A stretch of 64,000 nt of DNA from Nonomuraea basaltis. GTDB lineage: Bacteria > Actinomycetota > Actinomycetes > Streptosporangiales > Streptosporangiaceae. Under the pieces are notes generated by a model. It was not told where the DNA came from. It was given only the letters and a program-made list of their open reading frames with translations, and did not search any database. This document shows positions 1 to 9,064 of the stretch, one piece after another. Numbering within the stretch: the first letter of the stretch is position 1; each line of letters starts with the position of its first letter. The position numbers and the translations under genes were made by a program. The stretch is taken from the NCBI RefSeq assembly GCF_005893125.1, contig NZ_VCJS01000015.1:44939-108938 (forward strand), written 5' to 3'.

Positions 1-921
1 GTCGCCGTCGTCGCGGACGACGGACACCTGTACCCGATCCCGGGCGAGGACTCGCTCGTCGACCTGCTCCACACCGGCCACCTGCACGAGGCCGCCACCG
101 GCGCGCTCGACGCGCCCCGCGGTCCTGCCGTCGCCGGCGTGCGGCTGCTGCCGCCGCTGGACCCGCCGACGATCCGGGACTTCGTCACCTTCGAGGAGCA
201 CGTCGAGGGCGTTCGCCGCTCGATCGACAAGTCCGCCGAGGTGCCCGAGGCCTGGTACGACGCCCCGACCTACTACTTCACCAACCCGTACGCGGTCATA
301 GGCCCGTACGACGACGTGCCCGTCCCGCCGGGCAGCCAGGTCCTCGACTTCGAGCTCGAAGTCGCCGCCGTCATCGGCCGCGAGGGTCGCGACCTCACCC
401 CCGGGCAGGCCCGCGACTACATCGCCGGCTACACGATCTTCAACGACTGGTCCGCGCGCGACCTGCAGTCCCGCGAGATGCGGGTCAACCTCGGCCCGTG
501 CAAGGGCAAGGACACCGCGACCACCCTCGGCCCGTACTTCGTCACCGCCGACGAGCTGGAGCCGTACCGCGACGCCGACGGCTTCCTGCGGCTGGCGCTC
601 ACCGCCTCGATCAACGGCGAGGTGGTCGGCGAGGACCTGCTGTCCAACATGAGCTGGACATTCGAGGAGATGACCGCGTACGCCTCACGGGGCACCTGGG
701 TGCGTCCCGGTGACGTGCTCGGTTCTGGCACGTGCGGCAACGGCGGGTGCCTGGCGGAGCTGTGGGGCGTACGCGGGCGCGAAGGCCTCCCGCCGCTGAA
801 ACCCGGCGACACGGTCACCCTCACCGTCGAGGGCATCGGCACCACGTCCAACACCGTGGTCCCGGGTGCCGCCCCGGTTCCGATCCCACCGGCCCGCCGC
901 CGGACCCGGGAGCGGCCATGA
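1..921 (+). CDS. Fumarylacetoacetate hydrolase (FAH) family protein, 5'-partial
   Basis: The frame is open from base 1, so the true start lies upstream of the window; about 306 residues are visible. The C-terminal two thirds carry FAH-fold hallmarks: an acidic stretch FELEVAAVIG that in this family holds metal-ligand glutamates, then the block FNDWSARDLQ and a Gly-rich GSGTCGNGG motif. The family cleaves or decarboxylates beta-diketo acids and 2-keto-3-deoxy sugar acids using Mg2+ or Mn2+; the substrate cannot be read from sequence. Its TGA overlaps the ATG of the downstream dehydrogenase (ATGA), so the two are probably translated together and act in one catabolic route for a sugar acid or aromatic compound (inference). 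Confidence 0.85.
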   Translation, partial: VAVVADDGHLYPIPGEDSLVDLLHTGHLHEAATGALDAPRGPAVAGVRLLPPLDPPTIRDFVTFEEHVEGVRRSIDKSAEVPEAWYDAPTYYFTNPYAVIGPYDDVPVPPGSQVLDFELEVAAVIGREGRDLTPGQARDYIAGYTIFNDWSARDLQSREMRVNLGPCKGKDTATTLGPYFVTADELEPYRDADGFLRLALTASINGEVVGEDLLSNMSWTFEEMTAYASRGTWVRPGDVLGSGTCGNGGCLAELWGVRGREGLPPLKPGDTVTLTVEGIGTTSNTVVPGAAPVPIPPARRRTRERP

Positions 922-1664
922 GCGCCCCGAAGAGGCTGCTCGGCAAGGTCGTGGTCGTCACCGGTGCGGCCCGCGGTCAGGGTGCCGCCGAGGCCGCGGC
1001 CCTGATCCGCGAGGGGGCGCACGTGATCGCCACCGACGTGGAACCGCAGGGCGCCTGCCGCCGACTGGACGTCACCAGAGAGGAGGACTGGGCCGGGCTG
1101 GCCGCCGAACTGCGGGAGTCGTACGGCCAGGTTCACGGCCTGGTCAACAACGCGGGCATCACCTGGCGCGCCCGTCTCGGCGACGTACGGGCGGAGGACT
1201 TCGACCGCGTCCATGCCGTGAACGTCACCGGCCCCCTCCTCGGCATCCAGCACCTCGTCCCGCTGATGCCGCCCGGCTCGTCCATCGTGAACGTCGGCTC
1301 GTCCGCCGCGCTCACCGGCCACTACCCGGTGGCGTACACGGCCAGCAAATGGGCGCTGCGCGGCCTGTCCAAGAGCGCGGCCACGGAGCTGGGCCGGCGC
1401 GGCATCCGCGTGAACACGATTCATCCCGGCTTCATCGAGACCGAGATGACCGCTTCCGCCCACCCCGCCTTCCGCGCGGCGAACGTCCGCGAGACCCCGC
1501 TCAGCCGCACGGGCACGGTGGACGAGGTCGTCCCGCTCGTCGTCTTCCTTCTCTCCGACGAGGCGTCCTTCATCACCGGAGCCGAGATCCCGGTGGACGG
1601 CGGCCTCACCGCGCACGGCGGCGTCAAGTCCGTCTCCGACGCGCTGCGTCCGGAGCCCTCATAA
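918..1664 (+). CDS. SDR-family oxidoreductase
   Basis: A 248-residue classical short-chain dehydrogenase/reductase. Visible motifs are the cofactor loop TGAARGQG near residue 16, the NNAG motif, and the catalytic Ser with Tyr-x-x-x-Lys (YTASK). The segment HPGFIETEM and the C-terminal ITGAEIPVDGG are typical of the family. It should oxidise or reduce a hydroxyl/keto group with NAD(P)(H); an acidic residue after the second strand (ATDVE) suggests NAD. The ATG start overlaps the stop of the FAH-family gene by 4 bp, which fixes the start and implies coupling. The combination fits sugar-acid degradation, but the substrate is unknown. Confidence 0.88.
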   Translation: MSAPKRLLGKVVVVTGAARGQGAAEAAALIREGAHVIATDVEPQGACRRLDVTREEDWAGLAAELRESYGQVHGLVNNAGITWRARLGDVRAEDFDRVHAVNVTGPLLGIQHLVPLMPPGSSIVNVGSSAALTGHYPVAYTASKWALRGLSKSAATELGRRGIRVNTIHPGFIETEMTASAHPAFRAANVRETPLSRTGTVDEVVPLVVFLLSDEASFITGAEIPVDGGLTAHGGVKSVSDALRPEPS

Positions 1665-1693
1665 GACGGCTCGCGGCCGCGCCGCCGTGAGGT

Positions 1694-1744
1694 CGGCGGA
1701 GCCGCATGGCATCGTCACGATGAAGACTCCGCCGCACCACGGAA
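1694..1744 (+). terminator. Possible weak terminator after the SDR gene
   Basis: Inverted repeat CGGCGGAG/CTCCGCCG with a long loop of about 35 nt, 30 bp after the SDR stop, with no T-run. The remaining 190 bp before the next start contain nothing else I recognise. Confidence 0.25.
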
Positions 1745-1937
1745 CTCATCGCCCTGTCATCACTTCGGGGCGTACGTGAGTCCCAGGACGGTGACGGCCG
1801 TCACCCCTGGCACCGCCTGATCGACCGTCCAGTGACGTTCTTCTGATCCGAGGGTCACGCGTTGGGGATCCGGCGCCATGGAAGCGGAGAGCGGTCAAGA
1901 ACCCTAACTATCAATACAGCAATAAAGGCTGAAAACC

Positions 1938-3689
1938 ATGACATCGCGCGTGGCCTCGTGCCCGGGCTTCTTCGGTGGCCTGGGGGGCTCGTGGAAGACC
2001 ACCGCCAAGTTCTCGCCGCACCTGAAGCGCGGTCTGCACGGCCGCAGCGGGCAGGGCAGGCTTCGCGCTTTCGCGCTGGGAGAGCAGGTTCGCTGGATCA
2101 CGGTCGCTGAGGCGATCGACGAGCGGGCCGAGCGCACGGTCATCAGCGGAGCGGTGGACCGGCCCGCTGATTTTGACATCTCCGATCCCGAGTACGTGAC
2201 CGAGCCGAGCGGCACTCGGGTCGAGGCATCGGTACCGGCTGATTTCGTCGGCCGCCTCGTCCATGACGACACCGCCCAACAACTCGCCTCGATATTCGCG
2301 CCATTCCTGGCGGCCAATCCCGATGTGCAGATCGTTTATCAGGGGATAGCCCTCGACCCAGCCACCGTATGGACGGACATGGCCGAATACATCGTGCGCT
2401 GGCCGGACCCGACAGGGCTCGCAGAGCCACTGCTGCGTGTCATCGAATGGCCCAAGAACGTTGGCCGCGTGCTGGCTCTCTGCGATGCGAACGGTGTGGT
2501 CCTGGACGAAGCGTCCCCTGGCATACAGGCACCTGGTTACCACTTCACCGCGTACCTGCTGTGGGACGGGTTCGTTGAGCAGCGGGGCAACCTGCCGTTG
2601 GTGGAAATGGACGAGACCGCGGAGCTCCTGGAGTCAGCACGGGAAGCGCTGCGCGGGCATTTCAAGAGACGTGACCAAGAACGCCGAGCCAGGCTGATCC
2701 AGGAATGGAAGAGCGAAGGCGTCTATCCCTATCCCGGCGAACCTATCCTGCCTGCGCACGCCGTAGAACGTCAGATGTTCGACGAGGTAGCCACGACCAT
2801 CGCCCGGCGGCTTCCCGGCGTGCCGCAAAGTAAGAAGACGACCCTGCGGCTGCTCCGGGAGATCATCTCGCACGATCCGAGCGGGCTGTACCCGGTGCTG
2901 GACGAGTTGTTCCGGCTGCCTCAATCGGAGCAGGAGGAGCTGAAACGCATCCTTCAGCGAACCAGCCTTTCCGAGGGGATCAAAGCTACGGGGCAGGTCA
3001 GCGATCGACTCGATTTCCTCGCCGCACTGAAGAAGCTCGTCTTCGAACCGGAGATCAGCCAGACGGTGAAGGAGCGGAGCGAACTGCACAAGATTCTTGA
3101 GCAGGAGACGTGGATCTTCGGCGACGCTTACGCGCTGATGGTCAGCGATCAGAGCCTGGATACGGTGCTAATCCGTCATCTCGAAGAGCTGGGCCGTGTG
3201 CCGGACAACGGTCGGCTCAATCCAGTACGCCGCGAGGACGGCCGGAAGGGAATCGTCGATTTGCTGATGGGACGCGCTCACCGAGGAAACTCCGGCCGGG
3301 AGCATCTGGTGGTCGAGCTCAAGGCTCCCAAGGTAAGGATCGGTCAAACAGAGGTCGCCCAGATCAAGAGCTACGCAGAAGCGATTGTCAGCGATCCCCA
3401 GTTTCGGGATGCTCGCGTTTCCTGGGACTTCTGGGTCGTCTCCACGGAGATGGACGAAATCGTCAGGCGTGACGCCAAGGCGCCCAACCGCCCGCCCGGG
3501 TGCATCGCGGAATGGGAAGGCGGCGTCCGCATTTGGGCACGCACTTGGTGCGAGATCATCGACGACTGCGAGGACCGTCTGCACTTCTACCGGGATCGGG
3601 TGAACCACGACCCCGCCACGGAACACGCCGTGGAATACCTCCGGCGAGTGCACGGAACTGTCGCCCCGGCAGCCGCGGTGGTGGTCTGA
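1938..3689 (+). CDS. N-terminally truncated GHKL (HSP90-like) ATPase with PD-(D/E)XK-like C-terminal domain
   Basis: 583 residues. The frame opens in mid-domain: FFGGLGGSWK at residues 11-20, then HGRSGQGRLRAFALG, which is the ATP-lid/G2 region of HSP90-like ATPases. The preceding N-lobe with the Asn-containing N-box and DxGxG motif is absent, and I cannot find it in any frame of the 270 bp upstream. The middle (about 100-400) is helical. The C-terminal part has an Asp (GIVDLL) followed by HLVVELKAP and QIKSYAEAI, the D...ExK...Q pattern of PD-(D/E)XK or Shedu-type nuclease folds. Known full-length relatives are, from memory, about 700 residues. GC content is visibly lower than in neighbouring genes. 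Likely a decayed ATPase-nuclease of defence type; ATP binding is probably lost. Confidence 0.6.
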   Translation: MTSRVASCPGFFGGLGGSWKTTAKFSPHLKRGLHGRSGQGRLRAFALGEQVRWITVAEAIDERAERTVISGAVDRPADFDISDPEYVTEPSGTRVEASVPADFVGRLVHDDTAQQLASIFAPFLAANPDVQIVYQGIALDPATVWTDMAEYIVRWPDPTGLAEPLLRVIEWPKNVGRVLALCDANGVVLDEASPGIQAPGYHFTAYLLWDGFVEQRGNLPLVEMDETAELLESAREALRGHFKRRDQERRARLIQEWKSEGVYPYPGEPILPAHAVERQMFDEVATTIARRLPGVPQSKKTTLRLLREIISHDPSGLYPVLDELFRLPQSEQEELKRILQRTSLSEGIKATGQVSDRLDFLAALKKLVFEPEISQTVKERSELHKILEQETWIFGDAYALMVSDQSLDTVLIRHLEELGRVPDNGRLNPVRREDGRKGIVDLLMGRAHRGNSGREHLVVELKAPKVRIGQTEVAQIKSYAEAIVSDPQFRDARVSWDFWVVSTEMDEIVRRDAKAPNRPPGCIAEWEGGVRIWARTWCEIIDDCEDRLHFYRDRVNHDPATEHAVEYLRRVHGTVAPAAAVVV

Positions 3690-3798
3690 ACTAGCCGGGG
3701 TCCACGGCCACCCAAGCGAACTTCTCCCCCACTCCTTTGACCGTGAAATGCCAGGCCGGCAACTGGATCGTCCCCGGCTGGTGAGCAGCGGTGGGCGG

Positions 3799-4572
3799 CT
3801 ATACCTTGTTCGGGATCGCCCCGCCGTAGCGCCTGTCGCGCTTGGCGTAGATCTCGCACGCCTCCCACAGGTCCCTGCGGTCGAAGTCCGGCCACAGCCG
3901 GTCCAGGAACACCATCTCCGCGTAGGCCGACTGCCACAGCAGGAAGTTCGAGAACCGCTGCTCCCCCGACGACCGCACGAACAGGTCGACCTCAGGGATC
4001 TCCGGCTCGTCCAGGTAGCGGGCGAACACCTTCTCGTTGACCTTGGACGGCTTGACCCGGCCGGCCGCGATGTCCTCGGCCAGCCTGACCGCCGCCTGGA
4101 CGATCTCGGCCTGCCCGCCGTAGTTGACGCAGAACTGCAGCGTCAGCTTGCGGTTGGAGACGGTCATCTCCTCGGCGGTCTGCAGCTCCGAGATGACGCT
4201 CTTCCACAGCCGCCCCGGCTTGCCCGCCCAGCGCACCCGCACGCCCATGGCGTTGAGCTCGTCGCGCCGCCGCCTGATCACGTCGCGGTTGAACCCCATG
4301 AGAAAGCGCACCTCGTCGGGCGAGCGCTTCCAGTTCTCCGTCGAGAACGCGTACGCGCTCAGATAGGGGACGCCCAGTTCCAGCGCCCCTTCGATGACGT
4401 CGAACAGCGACGACTCGCCTGCCTTGTGCCCCTCGGTGCGCGGCAGGCCGCGGGCCTTGGCCCAGCGGCCGTTGCCGTCCATGATGACGGCCACGTGCCG
4501 GGGCACCAGATCGCGCGGGATCGGCGGCGGCGTCGCGCCGGACGGATGCGGGGACGGAGGTCGTACGTTCAC
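3799..4572 (-). CDS. uppS: Isoprenyl transferase (undecaprenyl diphosphate synthase family)
   Basis: 257 residues. Cis-prenyltransferase that extends farnesyl-type diphosphate with isopentenyl diphosphate to make the lipid carrier for cell-wall synthesis. The diagnostic MDGNGRWA motif with the catalytic Asp sits near residue 31, followed by GHKAG, the [12 protein letters not shown] block, and the C-terminal [12 protein letters not shown] and [11 protein letters not shown] motifs; all look intact. I place the start at a GTG that overlaps the recO stop (GTGA), giving the usual family length; an upstream in-frame ATG would add 89 improbable residues. recO-uppS is a conserved actinobacterial pair. 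Confidence 0.95.
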   Translation of the reverse strand: MNVRPPSPHPSGATPPPIPRDLVPRHVAVIMDGNGRWAKARGLPRTEGHKAGESSLFDVIEGALELGVPYLSAYAFSTENWKRSPDEVRFLMGFNRDVIRRRRDELNAMGVRVRWAGKPGRLWKSVISELQTAEEMTVSNRKLTLQFCVNYGGQAEIVQAAVRLAEDIAAGRVKPSKVNEKVFARYLDEPEIPEVDLFVRSSGEQRFSNFLLWQSAYAEMVFLDRLWPDFDRRDLWEACEIYAKRDRRYGGAIPNKV

Positions 4573-5303
4573 ACGGGCTCCCTTTCGACGTGTCGGAGAG
4601 AGCGTATTCCGTGTTCGAGGTGCCATTGGAGATACGCCGCGACGAGCCCGCTGCACTCGTTGCGATGGCGCGGCTCCGAGGCGTCGGCGACGGCCCAGTC
4701 GCCGCGCAGCAGCGCCGTCATGAGCCCGATCGTCTCCCCCGCCGGCACCGCCGAGCCCGCCGGCTTGCACGCCCCGCACACCACGCCTCCGGCGACGATG
4801 GCGAACGCCCTGATCGCCGGCGCCTGGCACTTGGCGCACGTGTCCAGCGCGGGCGCGTAGCCGGCCACGGCCAGCGAGCGCAGGAAGTAGGCGTCCAGCA
4901 CCAGCCTGGCCTCGTGACCCCGGTCGGCGAGCGTGCGCAACCCGCCCACCAGCAGCAGGAACTGCCGCAGCGCCGGCTCCTTCTCCCCGTGCGTCAGCCG
5001 GTCGGCCGTCTCCAGCATCGCACTGCCCGCCGTGTAGCGGGGATAGTCGGCGGCCAGCGCCTCGCCGTAGGGCCTGATCGTCTCCGCCTGCGTGACGACG
5101 TCGAGCGTGCGGCCGGCGTGGAACTGCAGGTCGACGTGCGTGAACGGCTCCAGCCTGGCCCCGAAGCGCGACGTGGTCCTGCGCACGCCCTTCGCGACGG
5201 CCCGCACCTTGCCGGTGCGCTTGGCCAGGACGGTGACGATGCGGTCGGCCTCGCCGAGCTTCTGCGTACGCAGAACTACGCCTTCGTCACGGTAGAGACT
5301 CAC
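4569..5303 (-). CDS. recO: DNA repair protein RecO
   Basis: 244 residues. RecO anneals single strands and helps load RecA in the RecFOR pathway. The N-terminal OB-fold begins [22 protein letters not shown], abbreviated here as the family's typical opening with [15 protein letters not shown]. The mid-region has the helical domain with [14 protein letters not shown], and a zinc-finger type CAKC...CGAC pair lies near residues 160-185. Translationally coupled to uppS downstream. In many actinobacteria recO lies not far from era and leuA; here era is about 57 kb away on the other side of urease and other accessory genes. Confidence 0.93.
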   Translation of the reverse strand: MSLYRDEGVVLRTQKLGEADRIVTVLAKRTGKVRAVAKGVRRTTSRFGARLEPFTHVDLQFHAGRTLDVVTQAETIRPYGEALAADYPRYTAGSAMLETADRLTHGEKEPALRQFLLLVGGLRTLADRGHEARLVLDAYFLRSLAVAGYAPALDTCAKCQAPAIRAFAIVAGGVVCGACKPAGSAVPAGETIGLMTALLRGDWAVADASEPRHRNECSGLVAAYLQWHLEHGIRSLRHVEREPV

Positions 5304-5454
5304 TAGGACATCTTACGGCCACGTTGTATACCAGCGGGATCGGCGTTACGGGCATGCTCTGTTGACGCGACTTTGCGTGATCCTCACTAGACTTTGCGGT
5401 CTGTCCCCGCATTACCCGTTGTTCAACCCCCCGCTACCGCCTCGAAAGGGAGTC

Positions 5455-6966
5455 ATGACCCGCGTGGTCCTGCTGGGCGCGTCGCCCGGCCCCGACACCT
5501 CTCCGACCGGCCTGAAGCTGGCCGCGCTACCCGGCGAGCCCTCCGTGGCCGAGCGGCTGCGCAGCCAGCTCACTTCCCTGGATCCACGGCCCGCCACGAT
5601 CGCGTCAGGCGACGTGGCCACCGCTCTACGATCCCTGGCCGACGTCGCAGATTCCGCAACGGAGAGCCTGCTCATCATCCCGGAGAACTCGGTCGTTCAC
5701 GACGAGCTGATCTACCAGATCACCAAGACCAAGCGCGGTGCGCTGGGGCTCATCGCGAAGGAGCCGCGTCCGGAGACGACGACCGAGGAGGCTCAGGAGG
5801 ACAGCGTCCCGATCGACGAGGCCGATCCCGAGATCGGCGGCAACCGGCTAGAGGGACTGCCCGTACGCGCCCGCGCCGGCAAGTCGCGTGTGGTGTCGGT
5901 GGGCACCGCGCGGCACGCCGTGACCAAGCCCAACGCGGTGCTGCTCGGCCCGCTGCACCTCAGCGCGCGCAACGCGCCCGTGCTGGCGCAGACCTGCCGC
6001 GAGCTGGCCGCCATGGCCGACACGTTCGGCGAGGACGACGACCTCGTTCAGCTCATCGTGTTCGGCCTGGTGCGGGGCGGCGTGTCGGTCGGCATCCGGG
6101 GCCGCCGCGACCTGTTCTACCGCCGGGTCACCACCCAGGAGGAGGCCAACGAGGCGGGCGCCGAGATGGCCGGCATGGACGAGGACCGCGCCCGGCTCAA
6201 CAACGCGGTCAAGGGCGCCGACGGCTTCTTCACCACATACTTCGTCTCCACCTACTCCCGCTTCATCGCCCGCTGGGCGGCCCGGCGCGGGCTGACGCCC
6301 AACCAGGTGACGCTGATCTCGATCGCGCTGGGCGTGGCCGCCGCCGCCTGCTTCGCCACCGGCGACCGTCCGTGGATGGTGCTGGGCGGCGTGCTGATCT
6401 ACTTCGCCTTCGTCTTCGACTGCGTCGACGGGCAGGTCGCCCGCTATGCCCGCAAGTTCGGAGTGCTGGGCGCCTGGCTGGACGCCACGTTCGACCGGTT
6501 CAAGGAATACGTGGTCTTCGCCGGCCTGGCCGTCGGCTGGGTGGTCTCCGGCAACGGCGACGACATCTGGATCCTGGCGCTCGCGGCGCTCGGCCTGCAG
6601 TCGGTGCGTCACCTGCTCGACTTCTCCTTCGGCGTCGCCAACCGCCGCAAGCCGCCGGCGCAGCTGCCCACGCTGCCACTGGACGCGCCCGACGACCGCG
6701 ATCTGCGCCAGGCGCTCGTCCGCCGCAAGGTGGAGCGCAGCCAGGGCGTTCGCGGCCTGCTCAAGATGTGGACCAGGGCGGGCAGGTTCCGTGCCGTCCA
6801 CTGGGCGCGCAAGATGATCGTCTTCCCCATCGGCGAGCGGTTCGCGGCCATCGCGATCACCGCCGCCCTCTTCGACGCCCGGATCACCTTCCTCACGCTG
6901 GTGATCTGGGGCTCCGTCGCCGCCGCCTACACCCTCACCGGACGCCTCATGAGGTCGCTCGTATGA
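5455..6966 (+). CDS. CDP-alcohol phosphatidyltransferase family protein with N-terminal extension
   Basis: 503 residues from the ATG at 5455, which has a good ribosome site (AAGGGAG) 5 bp upstream; an earlier in-frame start lacks one. The catalytic signature D-x2-DG-x2-AR-x8-G-x3-D-x3-D is complete around residues 321-345 (FDCVDGQVARYAR...GAWLDATFD). Enzymes of this fold join a CDP-activated lipid or polyol to an alcohol in the membrane, making phospholipids or polyol phosphates. Hydrophobic helices flank the signature; the first 200 residues are soluble and may form a separate domain. The stop overlaps the start of the DUF5941 gene (ATGA). The exact product is not deducible. Confidence 0.8.
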   Translation: MTRVVLLGASPGPDTSPTGLKLAALPGEPSVAERLRSQLTSLDPRPATIASGDVATALRSLADVADSATESLLIIPENSVVHDELIYQITKTKRGALGLIAKEPRPETTTEEAQEDSVPIDEADPEIGGNRLEGLPVRARAGKSRVVSVGTARHAVTKPNAVLLGPLHLSARNAPVLAQTCRELAAMADTFGEDDDLVQLIVFGLVRGGVSVGIRGRRDLFYRRVTTQEEANEAGAEMAGMDEDRARLNNAVKGADGFFTTYFVSTYSRFIARWAARRGLTPNQVTLISIALGVAAAACFATGDRPWMVLGGVLIYFAFVFDCVDGQVARYARKFGVLGAWLDATFDRFKEYVVFAGLAVGWVVSGNGDDIWILALAALGLQSVRHLLDFSFGVANRRKPPAQLPTLPLDAPDDRDLRQALVRRKVERSQGVRGLLKMWTRAGRFRAVHWARKMIVFPIGERFAAIAITAALFDARITFLTLVIWGSVAAAYTLTGRLMRSLV

Positions 6967-7682
6967 TCACGCAACCGCAGGCCATGGCCACCCCCACGCC
7001 GGACCCCGACGAGGAACGCCGCCGCATCCAGACCGCCCGCCTGCTCGCCTACCGCGACGACGGCCCACTCGCCCACGTGCTGGCCGGCCGGCTGGGCCCG
7101 GGCCTGCCGCCCATGCCCGCCACGCTCGCCGCCCTCCTGGGCGTCATCGCCGTCACGGCCATCGGGCTACCCGATCGCGGTCTGCTCCTGCTCCTGCCCG
7201 TGGCGATCGCGGTGCTGCTCATCCTGCCCACAGGGCCCCGCAATCACCTCGGCCGCTTCGACTGGCTGACTCCGCCGCTGCTGCGCGCCACCGAGTTCCT
7301 CACCATGATCGCGATCGGCCTCGCGGCCGGCGCGCCGAAGTGGCTGCTGTTCGTGCTGGTGTACGTCGTGGGCTACCACACCTACGACACCGTTTACCGG
7401 ACGCGGCAGAGCGTCTGGCCGCCCGCCTGGGTGTTCCAGGCGGGGCTCGGCTGGGAGTTGCGACTGCTGATCATCGGCGTCGGCGCGGCGCTCGGCATCG
7501 TGACACCCGTGCTGGCGGTGCTGACGGCGTACCTGTTCGTGCTGTTCGCGGTGGAGAGCGTGACCAGCTGGGTCCGCCTCGACAAGGCCTCCGCCCAGGC
7601 GGGCGCCGACGCCGAGCAGGACCTCGAGGCATCCCCCGAGGACGCGCTCGAACAAGCCACGGGCGAGGCGGAAAAGGGCTGA
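6963..7682 (+). CDS. DUF5941 family membrane protein
   Basis: 239 residues. After a charged N-terminus of about 40 residues there are roughly five hydrophobic segments (around 50-75, 78-95, 110-130, 155-175 and 180-200) and an acidic Ala/Glu-rich tail. The conserved-looking block YHTYDTVYRTRQ lies near residue 140. It resembles DUF5941, which in other actinomycetes I recall as the C-terminal part of the CDP-alcohol phosphotransferase protein; here it is a separate gene coupled to it by a 4-bp overlap. It probably works with that enzyme in lipid or polyol-phosphate synthesis (inference). Confidence 0.65.
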   Translation: MITQPQAMATPTPDPDEERRRIQTARLLAYRDDGPLAHVLAGRLGPGLPPMPATLAALLGVIAVTAIGLPDRGLLLLLPVAIAVLLILPTGPRNHLGRFDWLTPPLLRATEFLTMIAIGLAAGAPKWLLFVLVYVVGYHTYDTVYRTRQSVWPPAWVFQAGLGWELRLLIIGVGAALGIVTPVLAVLTAYLFVLFAVESVTSWVRLDKASAQAGADAEQDLEASPEDALEQATGEAEKG

Positions 7683-7703
7683 CCCTTCTTTTCTCATTGC
7701 ATT

Positions 7704-7734
7704 GTGCGGCGCCGCCTTTCGTGCGGCGCCGCAC
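7704..7734 (+). terminator. Strong hairpin after the DUF5941 gene
   Basis: Perfect 12-bp stem GTGCGGCGCCGC/GCGGCGCCGCAC with a 7-nt loop, starting 21 bp after the stop. There is no long T-run (GTGTTT follows), as is common for actinobacterial terminators. Confidence 0.7.
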
Positions 7735-8003
7735 GTGTTTCCAGCCCATCCTGTACGGCTCCGCCGGCGAACCGCCACCCGCCGTACGGGCTGACGGCCC
7801 TCCAGGGAGACGCTGTCTGACCCTTCACCGGTGGGCCGCCGTCACGGCGCCCCGTGGGCCGGCGACGTGGTCGGACGGGCGGCCCTGACAGCCCGGGTCA
7901 TCCTGACCCGGCATGACCGCCACAAGCGGAAGAGGCCGATTAGTCTGGGGTTCAGGGAGACTCGGGCCGGGTTCCGGTCCGGCCGGAGCCAGGAGACACG
8001 CGG
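7735..8003. other. Gene-free stretch before the coiled-coil gene
   Basis: Together with the hairpin this makes a 321-bp gap. A possible -10 (TAGTCT at 7941-7946) lies about 57 bp before the next start, but I see no convincing -35 box. A ribosome site AGGAGA sits before the ATG at 8004. No other recognisable element. Confidence 0.4.
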
Positions 8004-8945
8004 ATGGCGTTCTTGTCGCGGCTGTTCAAGCGGGGCGATCCGCTGGCCGAGCGGGAGGAGGCGCGCCGGCAGGGAATGCGGGACGCCCGCCAGCACCCCC
8101 TGGGCGAGTTCACGGATCCGGAGTTTCAGCCCGCGTACGTGACGGAGATCCGTGCCCGGGCCCGCGAGCAGATCACCGAGGTCGACCGGCGGCTCGCGGT
8201 CACCCGTACGGCGCTGCTGGAGCAGGCCGCGGGGGCGCGGGAGCTGATCCTGCGGGAATTAGGCAGGATCGACACCCGGCCGGAGTCGGCCGCCCAGGCG
8301 AACGGGCACGTCCCCCCCGGGGAGGACGGCCGGTCACCGGACGCGTTCATCTCGATCGCGGAGTCCAGGGCGCGCCGGGCGGAGGCGCGGCGGCGGGGCG
8401 TGGTCGAGGAGGCCAACACCAACGTGCAGCGGGCCAGGGCCCGCATCGAGCACCTCACCCAGGAGTGGGAGAGCGCGCTGATCGAGCGCGATCACGAGGT
8501 GGAGGCGGTGCACGCCAGGGCCGAGCAGCTCATCGCCGCGTACAAGGGCGGCGTGCTGCAGGCCCATCCGCGCAAGGAGGAGATCCCGTCCCTGTGGAAG
8601 GGCGAGGTCATCGCGATTACGGCCACCGGCGACACGTCCACGGCGATCTCGGGACGGGAAGAGATCGGGCGGATCCTGCGCGAGGTGGAGGATCGCATTG
8701 AGGTGTGGCGCGCGGAGGTCATGCCGCGCCAGCTGACGAGCGAGTCCCGCCGCCAGCTCTCCCCCGCCCCCGACGACGCATCGGACGACCATGCGCCCGA
8801 TGATGCGCAGAACGACCCTCCCTCCTCACACGACGCCCCCGGCCTGAACGACACGCCTGGCACCGCGCCGGACGGTGAGCCTGGCCCCGCGAACGGTCAT
8901 GGCTCGGACGGTCCCAGCTCGGGCCGCGGACAGGAGGACGCGTGA
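8004..8945 (+). CDS. Coiled-coil protein of unknown function
   Basis: 313 residues; ATG with AGGAGA upstream. Starts MAFLSRLFKRGDPLAE and has no signal peptide. Residues 45-95 and 115-190 are rich in Arg, Glu and Ala with heptad-like spacing (ARAREQITEVDRRL, ARIEHLTQEWESALIERD), so long coiled coils are likely. A short folded segment (IPSLWKGEVIAITATGD) lies near 195-215, and the last 70 residues are disordered, rich in Asp, Pro and Gly. The stop overlaps a GTG of the next reading frame (GTGA). I do not recognise a family. The N-terminal style (MxFxxR...PLE) recalls the membrane protein at 11538, suggesting one module. Confidence 0.6.
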   Translation: MAFLSRLFKRGDPLAEREEARRQGMRDARQHPLGEFTDPEFQPAYVTEIRARAREQITEVDRRLAVTRTALLEQAAGARELILRELGRIDTRPESAAQANGHVPPGEDGRSPDAFISIAESRARRAEARRRGVVEEANTNVQRARARIEHLTQEWESALIERDHEVEAVHARAEQLIAAYKGGVLQAHPRKEEIPSLWKGEVIAITATGDTSTAISGREEIGRILREVEDRIEVWRAEVMPRQLTSESRRQLSPAPDDASDDHAPDDAQNDPPSSHDAPGLNDTPGTAPDGEPGPANGHGSDGPSSGRGQEDA

Positions 8946-9064
8946 TGACAGAGGACGGTGGCGGCGAGGGCGCTCATGGGCGGCGCGCGGCCTCGGGCGC
9001 GCGGAGTCGGCAGGCCTTGGGCGCACGAAGGCGGGAGACCTCAGGCGCATGGAGGCGGCCGGGG

